In this document: piece after piece, positions 1 through 6,231 of the stretch
How the letters are laid out: each line of letters begins with the position of its first letter
Numbering within the stretch: the stretch's first letter is position 1
Origin: an uncultured Burkholderiales bacterium
GTDB taxonomy: Bacteria; Pseudomonadota; Gammaproteobacteria; Burkholderiales; Burkholderiaceae_C
DNA: 15,150 bases
Direction of reading: 5' to 3'
Assembly (NCBI GenBank): GCA_937927685.1
Contig: CALBSC010000019.1
Location: forward strand, 1 to 15,150
Position numbers and translations under genes: made by a program
Notes under the pieces: generated by a model
What the model was told of the DNA's origin: nothing
Databases searched by the model: none
What the model saw: the letters and a program-made list of their open reading frames with translations, nothing else

Positions 1-449
1 AGAAGATCCGTGACGTGATCGGCAAGGGCGGCGCCACCATCCGTGCGCTGACCGACGAGACCGGCTGCCAGATCAACATCGAGGAAGACGGCACCATCAC
101 CATCGCCGCCACCGACAGCGGCAAGGCCGACATCGCCCGCGAGCGCATCGAGCAGATCACCGCGGAAGTGGAAATCGGCAAGGTCTACGAAGGCCCGATC
201 ACCAAGATCCTCGACTTCGGCGCCCTGGTCAACCTGCTGCCCGGCAAGGACGGTCTGCTGCACATCAGCCAGATCAGCCACGAGCGCATCGCCAAGGTCA
301 CCGACGTGCTGGCCGAAGGCCAGATCGTTCGCGTGAAGGTGCTCGAGACCGACGACAAGGGCCGCGTCAAGCTGTCCATGAAAGCGCTGACCGAGCGTCC
401 GGCTCAACCGGAACACAGCGACGAGCAGCATCCCCCGGCGGCTCACTGA
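1..449 (+). CDS. pnp: Polyribonucleotide nucleotidyltransferase (PNPase), C-terminal part
   Basis: This is the last 148 codons of PNPase, the phosphorolytic 3'-to-5' exoribonuclease of mRNA decay; the frame is open from base 3 and the gene begins outside the window. What is visible are the two C-terminal RNA-binding domains. A KH domain spans about residues 1–55 of the fragment, with its GXXG loop in VIGKGGATIRALTDETG. An S1 domain follows at about residues 57–127 (VYEGPITKILDFGALVNLLP, then GLLHISQIS and GRVKLSMKAL). A short polar His/Pro-rich tail ends the protein at TGA 447–449. The catalytic RNase PH domains lie upstream and cannot be judged here. The KH-S1 order and the spacing from VIGKGG to the C-terminus match PNPase. 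A lone KH/S1 protein is unlikely. A perfect hairpin follows 15 nt after the stop. Confidence 0.95.
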   Translation, partial: KIRDVIGKGGATIRALTDETGCQINIEEDGTITIAATDSGKADIARERIEQITAEVEIGKVYEGPITKILDFGALVNLLPGKDGLLHISQISHERIAKVTDVLAEGQIVRVKVLETDDKGRVKLSMKALTERPAQPEHSDEQHPPAAH

Positions 450-464
450 GCCACTGGGTGTTCA

Positions 465-491
465 CCGAAGGGGCTTGCCCCTTCGGGTTCT
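465..491 (+). terminator. Perfect 9-bp hairpin after pnp, likely terminator or mRNA-stabilising stem
   Basis: CCGAAGGGG (465–473) and CCCCTTCGG (478–486) are exact reverse complements separated by the loop CTTG. The stem is GC-rich and begins 15 nt after the pnp stop. It is followed only by GGTTCTCC, so the T-tract is poor. It may terminate inefficiently, or it may be a 3'-end stabiliser or processing site between pnp and the quinone oxidoreductase gene, whose start lies 18 nt after the stem. Confidence 0.6.
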
Positions 492-503
492 CCGAGGTCT
501 TCC

Positions 504-1499
504 ATGCAAGCGATTGAAATCTCCGAATACGGCGCACCTGAGGTGCTGCGTGTGGTCGAACGCGACCGGCCCGTGCCTGGCGCTGGTGAGTTGCTCATTC
601 GTGTTGCCGCCAGCGGCGTCAACCGGCCCGATGTGCTGCAGCGCAAAGGCAACTACCCGGTGCCGCCAGGGGCCAGCGATTTGCCCGGCCTGGAAGTGGC
701 GGGTGTGATCGAATCGGGCGATGCGGCTGCCATGGCCGCTGCAGGCCTGAAGGTCGGTGACCGCGTCTGTGCCCTGATCGCGGGGGGTGGGTACGCGCAA
801 TGGTGCGTGGCACCGGTGGGGCAGTGTCTGCCCAGCCCGGCGGGCCTGAGCGACACCGAAGCGGCGTCGTTGCCCGAAACGTTTTTCACGGTGTGGTCCA
901 ACGTGTTTGACCGCGCGCGCCTGAAGGCCGGTGAAACCTTGTTGATCCAGGGCGGCACCAGCGGCATTGGCGTCACGGCGATCCAGATGGCCAAGGCCTT
1001 GGGCGCGAAGGTGATTGCCACGGCCGGCAGCGACGAGAAGTGTCAGGCCTGCCTGAAGCTCGGCGCCGACCACGCCATCAACTACAAGACCCACGACTTT
1101 CAGGCCGAGTGCCAGCGCATCACCGAGGGCCGTGGTGTGGACGTGATCCTCGACATGGTGGCGGGCGACTATGTGGCCCGCGAAGTGGAAACCCTGGCCG
1201 AAGAGGGACGCCTGGTCATCATCGCGGTGCAAGGTGGCATCCAAGCGAATTTCAATGCGGGCCTGGTGCTGCGTCGCCGGCTGCAAATCACCGGCTCCAC
1301 CCTGCGTCCGCGCCCGGTGGCGTTCAAGACCGCCATTGCCAACCAGTTGCGCGCGCAGGTGTGGCCGCTCATCGAGCAGGGCCAGATCAAGCCCGTGATT
1401 TACGCCACCTACGCGGCCTCGTCGGCCGATGGCGCCGCACAGGCCCATCGCCTGATGGAAACCAACCAGCACATCGGCAAGATCGTTCTCACGTGGTAA
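504..1499 (+). CDS. NAD(P)H:quinone oxidoreductase, PIG3/QOR type (zinc-independent MDR family)
   Basis: A 331-residue medium-chain dehydrogenase/reductase. The N-terminal GroES-like catalytic domain carries the PIG3-type signature GVNRPDVLQRKGNYPVPPGA (residues 38–57) followed by LPGLEVAG. The Rossmann domain has the nucleotide-binding motif QGGTSGIG (149–156) and then VIATAGSDEKC. The structural-zinc cysteine cluster of alcohol dehydrogenases is not seen, as expected for quinone oxidoreductases. Members reduce quinones with NADPH in the cytosol; the true substrate here is inferred only from family. The ATG at 504 is preceded by GAGG (494–497) at good spacing. The stop lies 4 nt before tpiA, so the two are probably co-transcribed and translationally coupled. 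No frameshift or missing motif is seen. The substrate-level name (quinone, or another enone) is less certain than the family. Confidence 0.9.
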   Translation: MQAIEISEYGAPEVLRVVERDRPVPGAGELLIRVAASGVNRPDVLQRKGNYPVPPGASDLPGLEVAGVIESGDAAAMAAAGLKVGDRVCALIAGGGYAQWCVAPVGQCLPSPAGLSDTEAASLPETFFTVWSNVFDRARLKAGETLLIQGGTSGIGVTAIQMAKALGAKVIATAGSDEKCQACLKLGADHAINYKTHDFQAECQRITEGRGVDVILDMVAGDYVAREVETLAEEGRLVIIAVQGGIQANFNAGLVLRRRLQITGSTLRPRPVAFKTAIANQLRAQVWPLIEQGQIKPVIYATYAASSADGAAQAHRLMETNQHIGKIVLTW

Positions 1500-1503
1500 G
1501 CCC

Positions 1504-2256
1504 ATGACCCAACGACGCAAACTCATTGCTGGCAACTGGAAGATGAATGGCGGCTTGGCCGCCAACGAGGCGCTGGTGAAGGCCATCGCCGCGGGCATGC
1601 CTGCCCAGGGCGCCGACGCGGCCGTCTGTGTTCCCGCGGCTTACCTGGCCCAGGTGCAATCGTTGGTGTCGGGCTCGCGTCTGGCGCTGGGCGCACAAGA
1701 TGTGTCGGAACATGAGCAGGGCGCCTTCACCGGCGAGATTTCTGCGGGCATGCTGCGGGACTTCGCGGTGCGCTACGCCATCGTTGGCCACTCCGAACGG
1801 CGCCAGTACCACGGCGAAACCGATGAGCAAGTGGCCGTCAAGGCGCAACGCGCGTTGTCGGCCGGCATCACGCCCATTGTGTGCGTGGGTGAAACCCTGG
1901 CGCAACGCGAAGCCGGACAGACCGAGCTGGTCGTCAAGCGCCAACTCGCTGCCGTGATCCACCTCAACGGGCATTGCATCAGCGAGATCGTTGTGGCCTA
2001 TGAGCCGGTGTGGGCCATTGGCACCGGCAAGACCGCGACCCCCGATCAAGCCCAGGCGGTGCATGCGGTGCTGCGTGCCCAACTCAACGCCGCCAGCGAA
2101 CACGCCGACCGCATCCAGCTGCTGTACGGCGGCAGCATGAATGCCGCCAACGCGGCCGACTTGCTGGCCCAACCTGACATCGACGGCGGCCTGATTGGCG
2201 GCGCGTCGCTCAAGGCCCCTGACTTCCTGACCATCATTGCAGCCGCGTCTCATTGA
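1504..2256 (+). CDS. tpiA: Triosephosphate isomerase
   Basis: A 250-residue cytosolic glycolytic and gluconeogenic enzyme that interconverts dihydroxyacetone phosphate and glyceraldehyde 3-phosphate. The complete active site is visible: Asn11 and Lys13 in AGNWKMNGG, the electrophilic His96 in IVGHSERR, and the catalytic base Glu167 in VAYEPVWAIGTGK, which also contains the start of flexible loop 6. The phosphate-binding segments LLYGGSMNAAN and DGGLIGGASL are present near the C-terminus. Length is normal for bacterial TIM (about 250). The start is the ATG 4 nt after the oxidoreductase stop, giving the usual MTQRRKLIAGNWKMN N-terminus. The next gene, secG, begins 17 nt after the stop; tpiA–secG adjacency is common in proteobacteria. 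Confidence 0.98.
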   Translation: MTQRRKLIAGNWKMNGGLAANEALVKAIAAGMPAQGADAAVCVPAAYLAQVQSLVSGSRLALGAQDVSEHEQGAFTGEISAGMLRDFAVRYAIVGHSERRQYHGETDEQVAVKAQRALSAGITPIVCVGETLAQREAGQTELVVKRQLAAVIHLNGHCISEIVVAYEPVWAIGTGKTATPDQAQAVHAVLRAQLNAASEHADRIQLLYGGSMNAANAADLLAQPDIDGGLIGGASLKAPDFLTIIAAASH

Positions 2257-2264
2257 GCGCGACC

Positions 2265-2268
2265 GGAG
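2265..2268 (+). promoter_or_regulatory. Shine-Dalgarno that fixes the secG start
   Basis: GGAG lies 5 nt before the ATG at 2274. The alternative in-frame TTG at 2253 overlaps the tpiA stop and has no comparable site. The ATG at 2274 also gives the normal SecG N-terminus, beginning directly with a membrane helix. Confidence 0.6.
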
Positions 2269-2273
2269 TTCCC

Positions 2274-2660
2274 ATGACCATTCTCAACAACATTCTTCTC
2301 ATCGTTCAGGTCCTGTCCGCATTGGCCATGATCGGCCTGGTGCTGGTGCAGCACGGCAAGGGCGCCGACATGGGCGCGGCCTTTGGCAGTGGCAGTTCGG
2401 GCAGCCTCTTTGGCGCCAGTGGCGGGGCCAACTTCCTCTCGCGCACCACAGCGGTTCTGGCCGCGGTGTTTTTTGTGTGCACGCTGGGCCTGGCCTACAC
2501 GGGCAACAAGCGTCCTGCGGAGAGCGCGGCAGGTGGCAGCGTGCTCGAACGCACTGCCTCGCCCGATGCCTCCATTCCGACCCCCGGCGCAGCCCCTGCA
2601 CCGGCCTCGGATGTGCCCCCTGCGCCCGCCAGTGGTGCAGCGCAAATTCCCACCAAGTGA
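2274..2660 (+). CDS. secG: Preprotein translocase subunit SecG
   Basis: A 128-residue inner-membrane protein, the small accessory subunit of the SecYEG translocon that assists SecA-driven export. Two membrane helices are visible, about residues 4–26 and 56–76. They are joined by the diagnostic glycine-rich cytoplasmic loop LVQHGKGADMGAAFGSGSSG (24–43), followed by SLFGASGGANFL. The C-terminal 50 residues are a low-complexity Ala/Pro/Ser tail, which varies freely within the family. I chose the ATG at 2274 because it has GGAG at 5 nt; a TTG at 2253 would add seven residues and overlap tpiA. Downstream lie a weak hairpin and the tRNA-Leu gene, so secG probably ends the housekeeping operon. Confidence 0.95.
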   Translation: MTILNNILLIVQVLSALAMIGLVLVQHGKGADMGAAFGSGSSGSLFGASGGANFLSRTTAVLAAVFFVCTLGLAYTGNKRPAESAAGGSVLERTASPDASIPTPGAAPAPASDVPPAPASGAAQIPTK

Positions 2661-2692
2661 TGGGACACGTGAGGTTCGTCAAAATCGTCGAT

Positions 2693-2717
2693 CCTCGCAA
2701 CCGGATACGAGGTTTTT
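2693..2717 (+). terminator. Weak intrinsic-terminator-like hairpin with T5 tract after secG
   Basis: CCTCG (2693–2697) pairs with CGAGG (2708–2712) across a 10-nt loop and is followed at once by TTTTT (2713–2717). It sits 32 nt after the secG stop, where the oxidoreductase–tpiA–secG transcript would be expected to end. The stem is only 5 bp, so termination may be partial, and read-through into tRNA-Leu and nuo cannot be excluded. Confidence 0.4.
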
Positions 2718-2784
2718 CAGGGTAAACTCTTTGGCTGTCTACAAGGGCTCTTGCAATCCTCTGGGCCTTTGTCAACAGTCGCTT

Positions 2785-2869
2785 GCCGTCGTGGTGAAAT
2801 TGGTAGACACGCTATCTTGAGGGGGTAGTGGCGAAAGCTGTGCGAGTTCGAGTCTCGCCGACGGCACCA
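2785..2869 (+). tRNA. tRNA-Leu (anticodon GAG)
   Basis: A complete class II tRNA of 85 nt including the encoded CCA (2867–2869). The acceptor stem GCCGTCG (2785–2791) pairs with CGACGGC (2859–2865), and the discriminator is A2866, as for leucine tRNAs. The D stem is GTG/CAC (2794–2796, 2808–2810) with GG in the loop. The anticodon stem CTATC/GGTAG contains one T·G pair. The loop TTGAGGG puts anticodon GAG at 2819–2821, which reads CUC and CUU. A 13-nt variable arm (2829–2841, a GGC/GCT stem capped by GAAA) is typical of Leu. The T arm is GCGAG-TTCGAGT-CTCGC. It lies 82 nt before nuoA, so the primary transcript may be shared with the nuo operon. Confidence 0.97.
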
Positions 2870-2873
2870 AACA

Positions 2874-2932
2874 CGGTCTGTTGTAACTTTGGTGTCAACC
2901 AGTTGCTGCAGACTCCTGCACATAGCAGACCG
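2874..2932 (+). promoter_or_regulatory. Possible structured leader (three-way junction) between tRNA-Leu and nuoA
   Basis: CGGTCTGTTG (2874–2883) can pair over 10 positions, two of them G·U, with TAGCAGACCG (2923–2932). Inside lie two smaller hairpins, TGGT-GTCA-ACCA (2890–2901) and TGCAG-ACTC-CTGCA (2907–2920), so the whole can form a three-way junction. No T-tract follows, so it is not a plain terminator. The weak nuoA Shine-Dalgarno region (about 2943–2945) lies outside the stem. It could be a 5'-UTR element, an RNase processing site releasing the tRNA from the nuo mRNA, or chance. It matches no riboswitch class I recognise. Confidence 0.35.
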
Positions 2933-2951
2933 GACAATTCGTGAGTCTCTG

Positions 2952-3311
2952 ATGAACCTAGAACAGTATCTTCCCGTCCTTTTGTTCATCCTGGTGGGTC
3001 TGGGTGTTGGAGTGGCCCCCCAAGTCATCGGCTATCTGCTCGGGCCTCAGCGTCCCGATGAAGCCAAGAATTCCCCCTATGAGTGCGGCTTCGAAGCCTT
3101 CGAAGATGCCCGCATGAAGTTCGATGTGCGCTACTACCTGGTGGCCATCCTGTTCATTCTGTTCGATCTGGAAATCGCATTCCTGTTTCCCTGGGCGGTG
3201 TCGCTCAAGGAGATTGGCCCTGCCGGTTTCTGGGCCATGATGGTTTTCCTGGGCATTCTGGTCGTGGGCTTCATCTACGAGTGGAAAAAGGGTGCCCTCG
3301 ACTGGGAATGA
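2952..3311 (+). CDS. nuoA: NADH-quinone oxidoreductase subunit A
   Basis: A 119-residue membrane subunit of complex I. Three transmembrane helices are visible at about residues 7–29, 62–84 and 89–109. The long first loop carries the conserved NSPYECGFEAFEDARMKFDV, and the second helix has the family segment YYLVAILFILFDLEIAFLFP with its buried acidic residues. NuoA sits beside NuoH and NuoJ near the quinone-channel entrance. I chose the ATG at 2952 (MNLEQYLPVLL) over an in-frame upstream start at 2889, because the upstream extension is non-hydrophobic and falls in the structured leader. The Shine-Dalgarno is weak (GAG 2943–2945). This is the first gene of the nuo operon, 82 nt after tRNA-Leu. 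Confidence 0.96.
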   Translation: MNLEQYLPVLLFILVGLGVGVAPQVIGYLLGPQRPDEAKNSPYECGFEAFEDARMKFDVRYYLVAILFILFDLEIAFLFPWAVSLKEIGPAGFWAMMVFLGILVVGFIYEWKKGALDWE

Positions 3312-3314
3312 TGT

Positions 3315-3791
3315 ATGTCACTTGAAGGCGTTTTCAAAGAAGGTTTCATCACCACGTCGTACGACTCGGTGGTGAACTGGGCCAAGACCGGCTCGCTGTG
3401 GCCCATGACGTTTGGTCTGGCCTGCTGTGCGGTGGAGATGATGCACGCGGGCGCTGCCCGTTACGACATTGACCGCTTCGGCATGCTGTTCCGTCCTAGC
3501 CCGCGTCAGTCTGACCTGATGATCGTGGCGGGCACGCTGTGCAACAAGATGGCCCCGGCGCTGCGCAAGGTCTACGACCAGATGTCGGAGCCGCGCTGGG
3601 TGCTGTCCATGGGGTCGTGCGCCAACGGCGGTGGCTACTACCACTACAGCTACTCGGTGGTGCGGGGTTGTGACCGCGTGGTGCCGGTCGATGTGTACGT
3701 GCCGGGCTGTCCGCCCACCGCTGAGGCCCTCCTGTACGGCATCCTGCAATTGCAATCCAAGATTCGTCGCGAAAACACCATCGCTCGCTGA
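3315..3791 (+). CDS. nuoB: NADH-quinone oxidoreductase subunit B (cluster N2 protein)
   Basis: A 158-residue peripheral-arm subunit that binds the terminal [4Fe-4S] cluster N2, the direct electron donor to quinone. All four ligands are visible: the tandem Cys37-Cys38 in FGLACCAVEMMHAGAARYD, Cys102 in MGSCANGGGYYHYS, and Cys132 in VPGCPPTAEALLYG. The N-terminus MSLEGVFKEGF fits the family, which supports the ATG at 3315. That start lies 3 nt after the nuoA stop in the run ATGATGTATG; the two earlier ATGs are out of frame and lead to a stop within five codons. Length is typical of the proteobacterial protein. It pairs with NuoD to form the quinone-reduction site. Confidence 0.98.
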   Translation: MSLEGVFKEGFITTSYDSVVNWAKTGSLWPMTFGLACCAVEMMHAGAARYDIDRFGMLFRPSPRQSDLMIVAGTLCNKMAPALRKVYDQMSEPRWVLSMGSCANGGGYYHYSYSVVRGCDRVVPVDVYVPGCPPTAEALLYGILQLQSKIRRENTIAR

Positions 3792-3817
3792 CGCACCAGC
3801 CCACCAGAAGGCATTTC

Positions 3818-4429
3818 ATGAGCCATTCCCTCGATACCCTGCAGGCTGCTCTCGAGGCCGCCTTGGGTGCGCGCATCCAGCAGTTGCACAGCGCCCTGGG
3901 CGAGCTGACCCTCACCGTCAAGGCGGCCGATTACGCCGCTGTGGCCCTCCAGCTGCGCGACGACCCGTCCCTGGCTTTCGAGCAGTTGATGGACCTGTGC
4001 GGCATGGACTACTCGGCCTACAAGGACGGCGCACCCAACGCCTTCTCGGAAGGCCCGCGTTTTGCCGTGGTCTCCCACCTGCTGTCGGTGCGCCACAACT
4101 GGCGTCTGCGCCTGCGCGTGTTTGCGCCCCAGGATGACCTGCCGGTAGTGGCTGCGGTCACCCCGGTGTGGAATTCGGCCAACTGGTTCGAGCGCGAAGC
4201 CTTTGATCTGTACGGCATCGTCTTTGAAGGCCATGACGACCTGCGTCGTCTGCTGACCGACTATGGCTTCATCGGCCATCCTTTCCGCAAGGATTTTCCG
4301 ACCCAGGGCCACGTCGAGATGCGCTACGACGCCGAGCAAAAGCGTGTCATTTACCAGCCCGTCACGATCGAACCGCGCGAGAACACCCCGCGCATCATCC
4401 GTGAAGAGTCCTACGGCGGCTTGCACTGA
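3818..4429 (+). CDS. nuoC: NADH-quinone oxidoreductase subunit C (30-kDa subunit)
   Basis: A 203-residue subunit of the hydrophilic arm with no cofactor, acting as a structural partner of NuoB, NuoD and NuoI. The 30-kDa-subunit signature spans residues 123–161: WFEREAFDLYGIVFEGH, then DLRRLLTDYGFIGHPFRKDF. After it comes GHVEMRYDAEQKRVIYQPV and a C-terminus rich in charged residues. It is a separate gene here, not fused to nuoD as in E. coli. The start ATG has a good AGAAGG (3806–3811) at 6 nt and lies 26 nt after nuoB. nuoD begins 9 nt after its stop. Confidence 0.97.
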   Translation: MSHSLDTLQAALEAALGARIQQLHSALGELTLTVKAADYAAVALQLRDDPSLAFEQLMDLCGMDYSAYKDGAPNAFSEGPRFAVVSHLLSVRHNWRLRLRVFAPQDDLPVVAAVTPVWNSANWFEREAFDLYGIVFEGHDDLRRLLTDYGFIGHPFRKDFPTQGHVEMRYDAEQKRVIYQPVTIEPRENTPRIIREESYGGLH

Positions 4430-4438
4430 GAACACAGC

Positions 4439-5692
4439 ATGGCTGACATCAAGAACTACACCCTGAACCTGGGCCCGCAGCACCCGGCCGCGCACGGCGT
4501 GCTGCGTCTGGTGCTCGAACTCGACGGCGAGGTGGTGCAGCGCGCCGACCCGCACATCGGTCTGTTGCACCGCGCCACCGAAAAGCTTGCCGAGAGCAAA
4601 ACCTTCATCCAGTCGCTGCCTTACATGGACCGTCTCGACTACGTGTCCATGATGAGCAACGAACACGCCTACTGCCTGGCGATTGAAAAGCTCATGGGCC
4701 TGGAAGTGCCCGAGCGCGCGCAGTACATCCGCGTGATGTTTGCCGAGATCACCCGCTTGCTCAATCACCTGTTGTGGCTGGGTTGCCACGGGTTTGATTG
4801 CGGTGCGATGAACATCCTCATCTACTGCTTCCGCGAGCGGGAAGACCTGTTCGACATGTACGAAGCGGTGTCGGGTGCACGCATGCACGCGGCCTACTTC
4901 CGTCCGGGTGGGGTGTACCGCGATCTGCCGGACACCATGCCGCAGTACCAGGTCAGCAAGATCAAGAACGCCAAGACCATTGCGCGCCTGAACGAAAACC
5001 GCCAGGGTTCGCTGCTCGACTTCATCGACGACTTCACCCGTCGTTTCCCCCAGCTGGTGGACGAGTACGAAACCCTGCTCACCGACAACCGCATCTGGAA
5101 ACAGCGCACCGTGGGCATTGGCGTGGTCACCCCCGAGCGCGCCAAGAACCTGGGCTTCACCGGTGCCATGCTGCGCGGCTCGGGCATTGCCTGGGACTTG
5201 CGCAAGCACCAGCCCTACGAGGTCTATGACCGGATGGACTTTGACATCCCGGTGGGCAAGACGGGTGACTGCTATGACCGCTACCTGGTGCGCGTCGAGG
5301 AGATGCGCCAGTCCAACCGCATCATCCAGCAATGCGTGCAATGGTTGCGTGCCAACCCGGGCCCGGTCATCACCGACAACCACAAGGTGGCACCGCCGAG
5401 CCGCGAGGCGATGAAGTCCAGCATGGAAGAGCTGATCCACCACTTCAAGCTCTTCACCGAAGGCTTCCACGTGCCCGAGGGCGAGGCCTATGCGGCTGTC
5501 GAGCATCCGAAGGGCGAGTTCGGCATTTACCTGGTGAGCGATGGCGCCAACAAGCCGTATCGCCTGAAGATCCGCGCGCCGGGCTTTGCCCACCTGGCTG
5601 CCATGGATGAAATGGCCCGTGGCCACATGATTGCCGACACCGTGGCGGTGATCGGCACCATGGACATTGTGTTCGGGGAAATTGATCGATGA
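4439..5692 (+). CDS. nuoD: NADH-quinone oxidoreductase subunit D (49-kDa subunit)
   Basis: A 417-residue subunit related to the large subunit of [NiFe] hydrogenases; with NuoB it forms the ubiquinone-binding pocket. The quinone-site loop LGPQHPAAHGVLRLVLELDG (11–30) contains His15 and His19, and Tyr68 lies in DRLDYVSMMSNEHAYCLAIE. By spacing, His19 and Tyr68 match His38 and Tyr87 of the Thermus protein, which contact the quinone head group. The C-terminal segment PYRLKIRAPGFAHLAAMDEM and the ending GTMDIVFGEIDR are standard. Hydrogenase-type metal-binding cysteines are absent, as expected. The start at 4439 has a weak GAG at 8 nt. Its stop overlaps the nuoE start in ATGA. Confidence 0.98.
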   Translation: MADIKNYTLNLGPQHPAAHGVLRLVLELDGEVVQRADPHIGLLHRATEKLAESKTFIQSLPYMDRLDYVSMMSNEHAYCLAIEKLMGLEVPERAQYIRVMFAEITRLLNHLLWLGCHGFDCGAMNILIYCFREREDLFDMYEAVSGARMHAAYFRPGGVYRDLPDTMPQYQVSKIKNAKTIARLNENRQGSLLDFIDDFTRRFPQLVDEYETLLTDNRIWKQRTVGIGVVTPERAKNLGFTGAMLRGSGIAWDLRKHQPYEVYDRMDFDIPVGKTGDCYDRYLVRVEEMRQSNRIIQQCVQWLRANPGPVITDNHKVAPPSREAMKSSMEELIHHFKLFTEGFHVPEGEAYAAVEHPKGEFGIYLVSDGANKPYRLKIRAPGFAHLAAMDEMARGHMIADTVAVIGTMDIVFGEIDR

Positions 5693-6231
5693 GCTCCCAC
5701 GCTACCCATTCCACACCCGGCGTCGCCCCGCAGCCCTTGGCGCTGTCCGACGCCACCCGTGCGCGTTTCGCGCGCGAGGTGGCCAAGTACCCCGCCGACC
5801 AAAAGCAATCGGCGGTGATGGCCTGCCTGTCCATCCTGCAGCAGGAGCAGGGCCATGTGAGCGCCGAGGGCGAACTTGCGGTGGCCGAGTACCTGGGCAT
5901 GGCCCCGATGGCCGTGCACGAGGTCTCCACCTTCTACAACATGTACAACCTGCAGCCGGTGGGGCGCTTCAAGATCAACGTCTGCACCAACCTGCCGTGC
6001 ACGCTGCGCGGCGGTGGCAAGACGCTGGAGCGTTTATGCCAGCGTCTGGGCGTGGAGGTGGGCGGCACCACCGCCGACGGCCTGTTCACGCTGCAACCGG
6101 GTGAGTGCATGGGCGCTTGCGCGGATGCGCCGGTGCTGCTGGTGAATGACCGCAACATGTGCAGTTACATGAGCGACGACAAGCTCGACCAGTTGGTCGA
6201 GGGTTTGCGTCAAGCCGAGGGGCAGTCATGA
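5689..6231 (+). CDS. nuoE: NADH-quinone oxidoreductase subunit E (24-kDa subunit)
   Basis: A 180-residue subunit of the NADH-oxidising module carrying the [2Fe-2S] cluster N1a. Its thioredoxin-like C-terminal domain shows the four ligands: Cys99 and Cys104 in NVCTNLPCTLRGG, and Cys140 and Cys144 in QPGECMGACADAPVLLVND. A helical domain precedes it (YPADQKQSAVMACLSILQQE and VHEVSTFYNMYN). The first 20 residues are a Ser/His/Pro-rich, probably disordered leader. The start ATG overlaps the nuoD stop by ATGA, and the stop overlaps the nuoF start in the same way, so D–E–F translation is probably coupled. Confidence 0.97.
   Translation: MSSHATHSTPGVAPQPLALSDATRARFAREVAKYPADQKQSAVMACLSILQQEQGHVSAEGELAVAEYLGMAPMAVHEVSTFYNMYNLQPVGRFKINVCTNLPCTLRGGGKTLERLCQRLGVEVGGTTADGLFTLQPGECMGACADAPVLLVNDRNMCSYMSDDKLDQLVEGLRQAEGQS
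6217..6222 (+). promoter_or_regulatory. Shine-Dalgarno that fixes the nuoF start
   Basis: GAGGGG lies inside the end of nuoE, 5 nt before the ATG at 6228 that overlaps the nuoE stop. An in-frame start at 6159 would add 23 polar residues unlike NuoF. Confidence 0.55.

Noticed and set aside
462..1598. 378-codon minus-strand frame opposite the quinone oxidoreductase gene
   Set aside because: It overlaps a gene with intact NADPH-binding and family motifs on the + strand, and the reverse translation resembles no known family.
2720..2745. GGGTAAACT (−10-like) and TCTACAAG upstream of tRNA-Leu as a possible promoter
   Set aside because: TAAACT matches four of six −10 positions, but I see no −35 element at 16–18 nt. 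It is too weak to annotate without start-site data.
3650..5626. 658-codon open frame on the minus strand opposite nuoB, nuoC and nuoD
   Set aside because: It is the mirror of well-conserved complex I genes. Long antisense frames arise from GC-rich third positions, and the translation is rich in His/Arg/Gln/Val with no recognisable domain.
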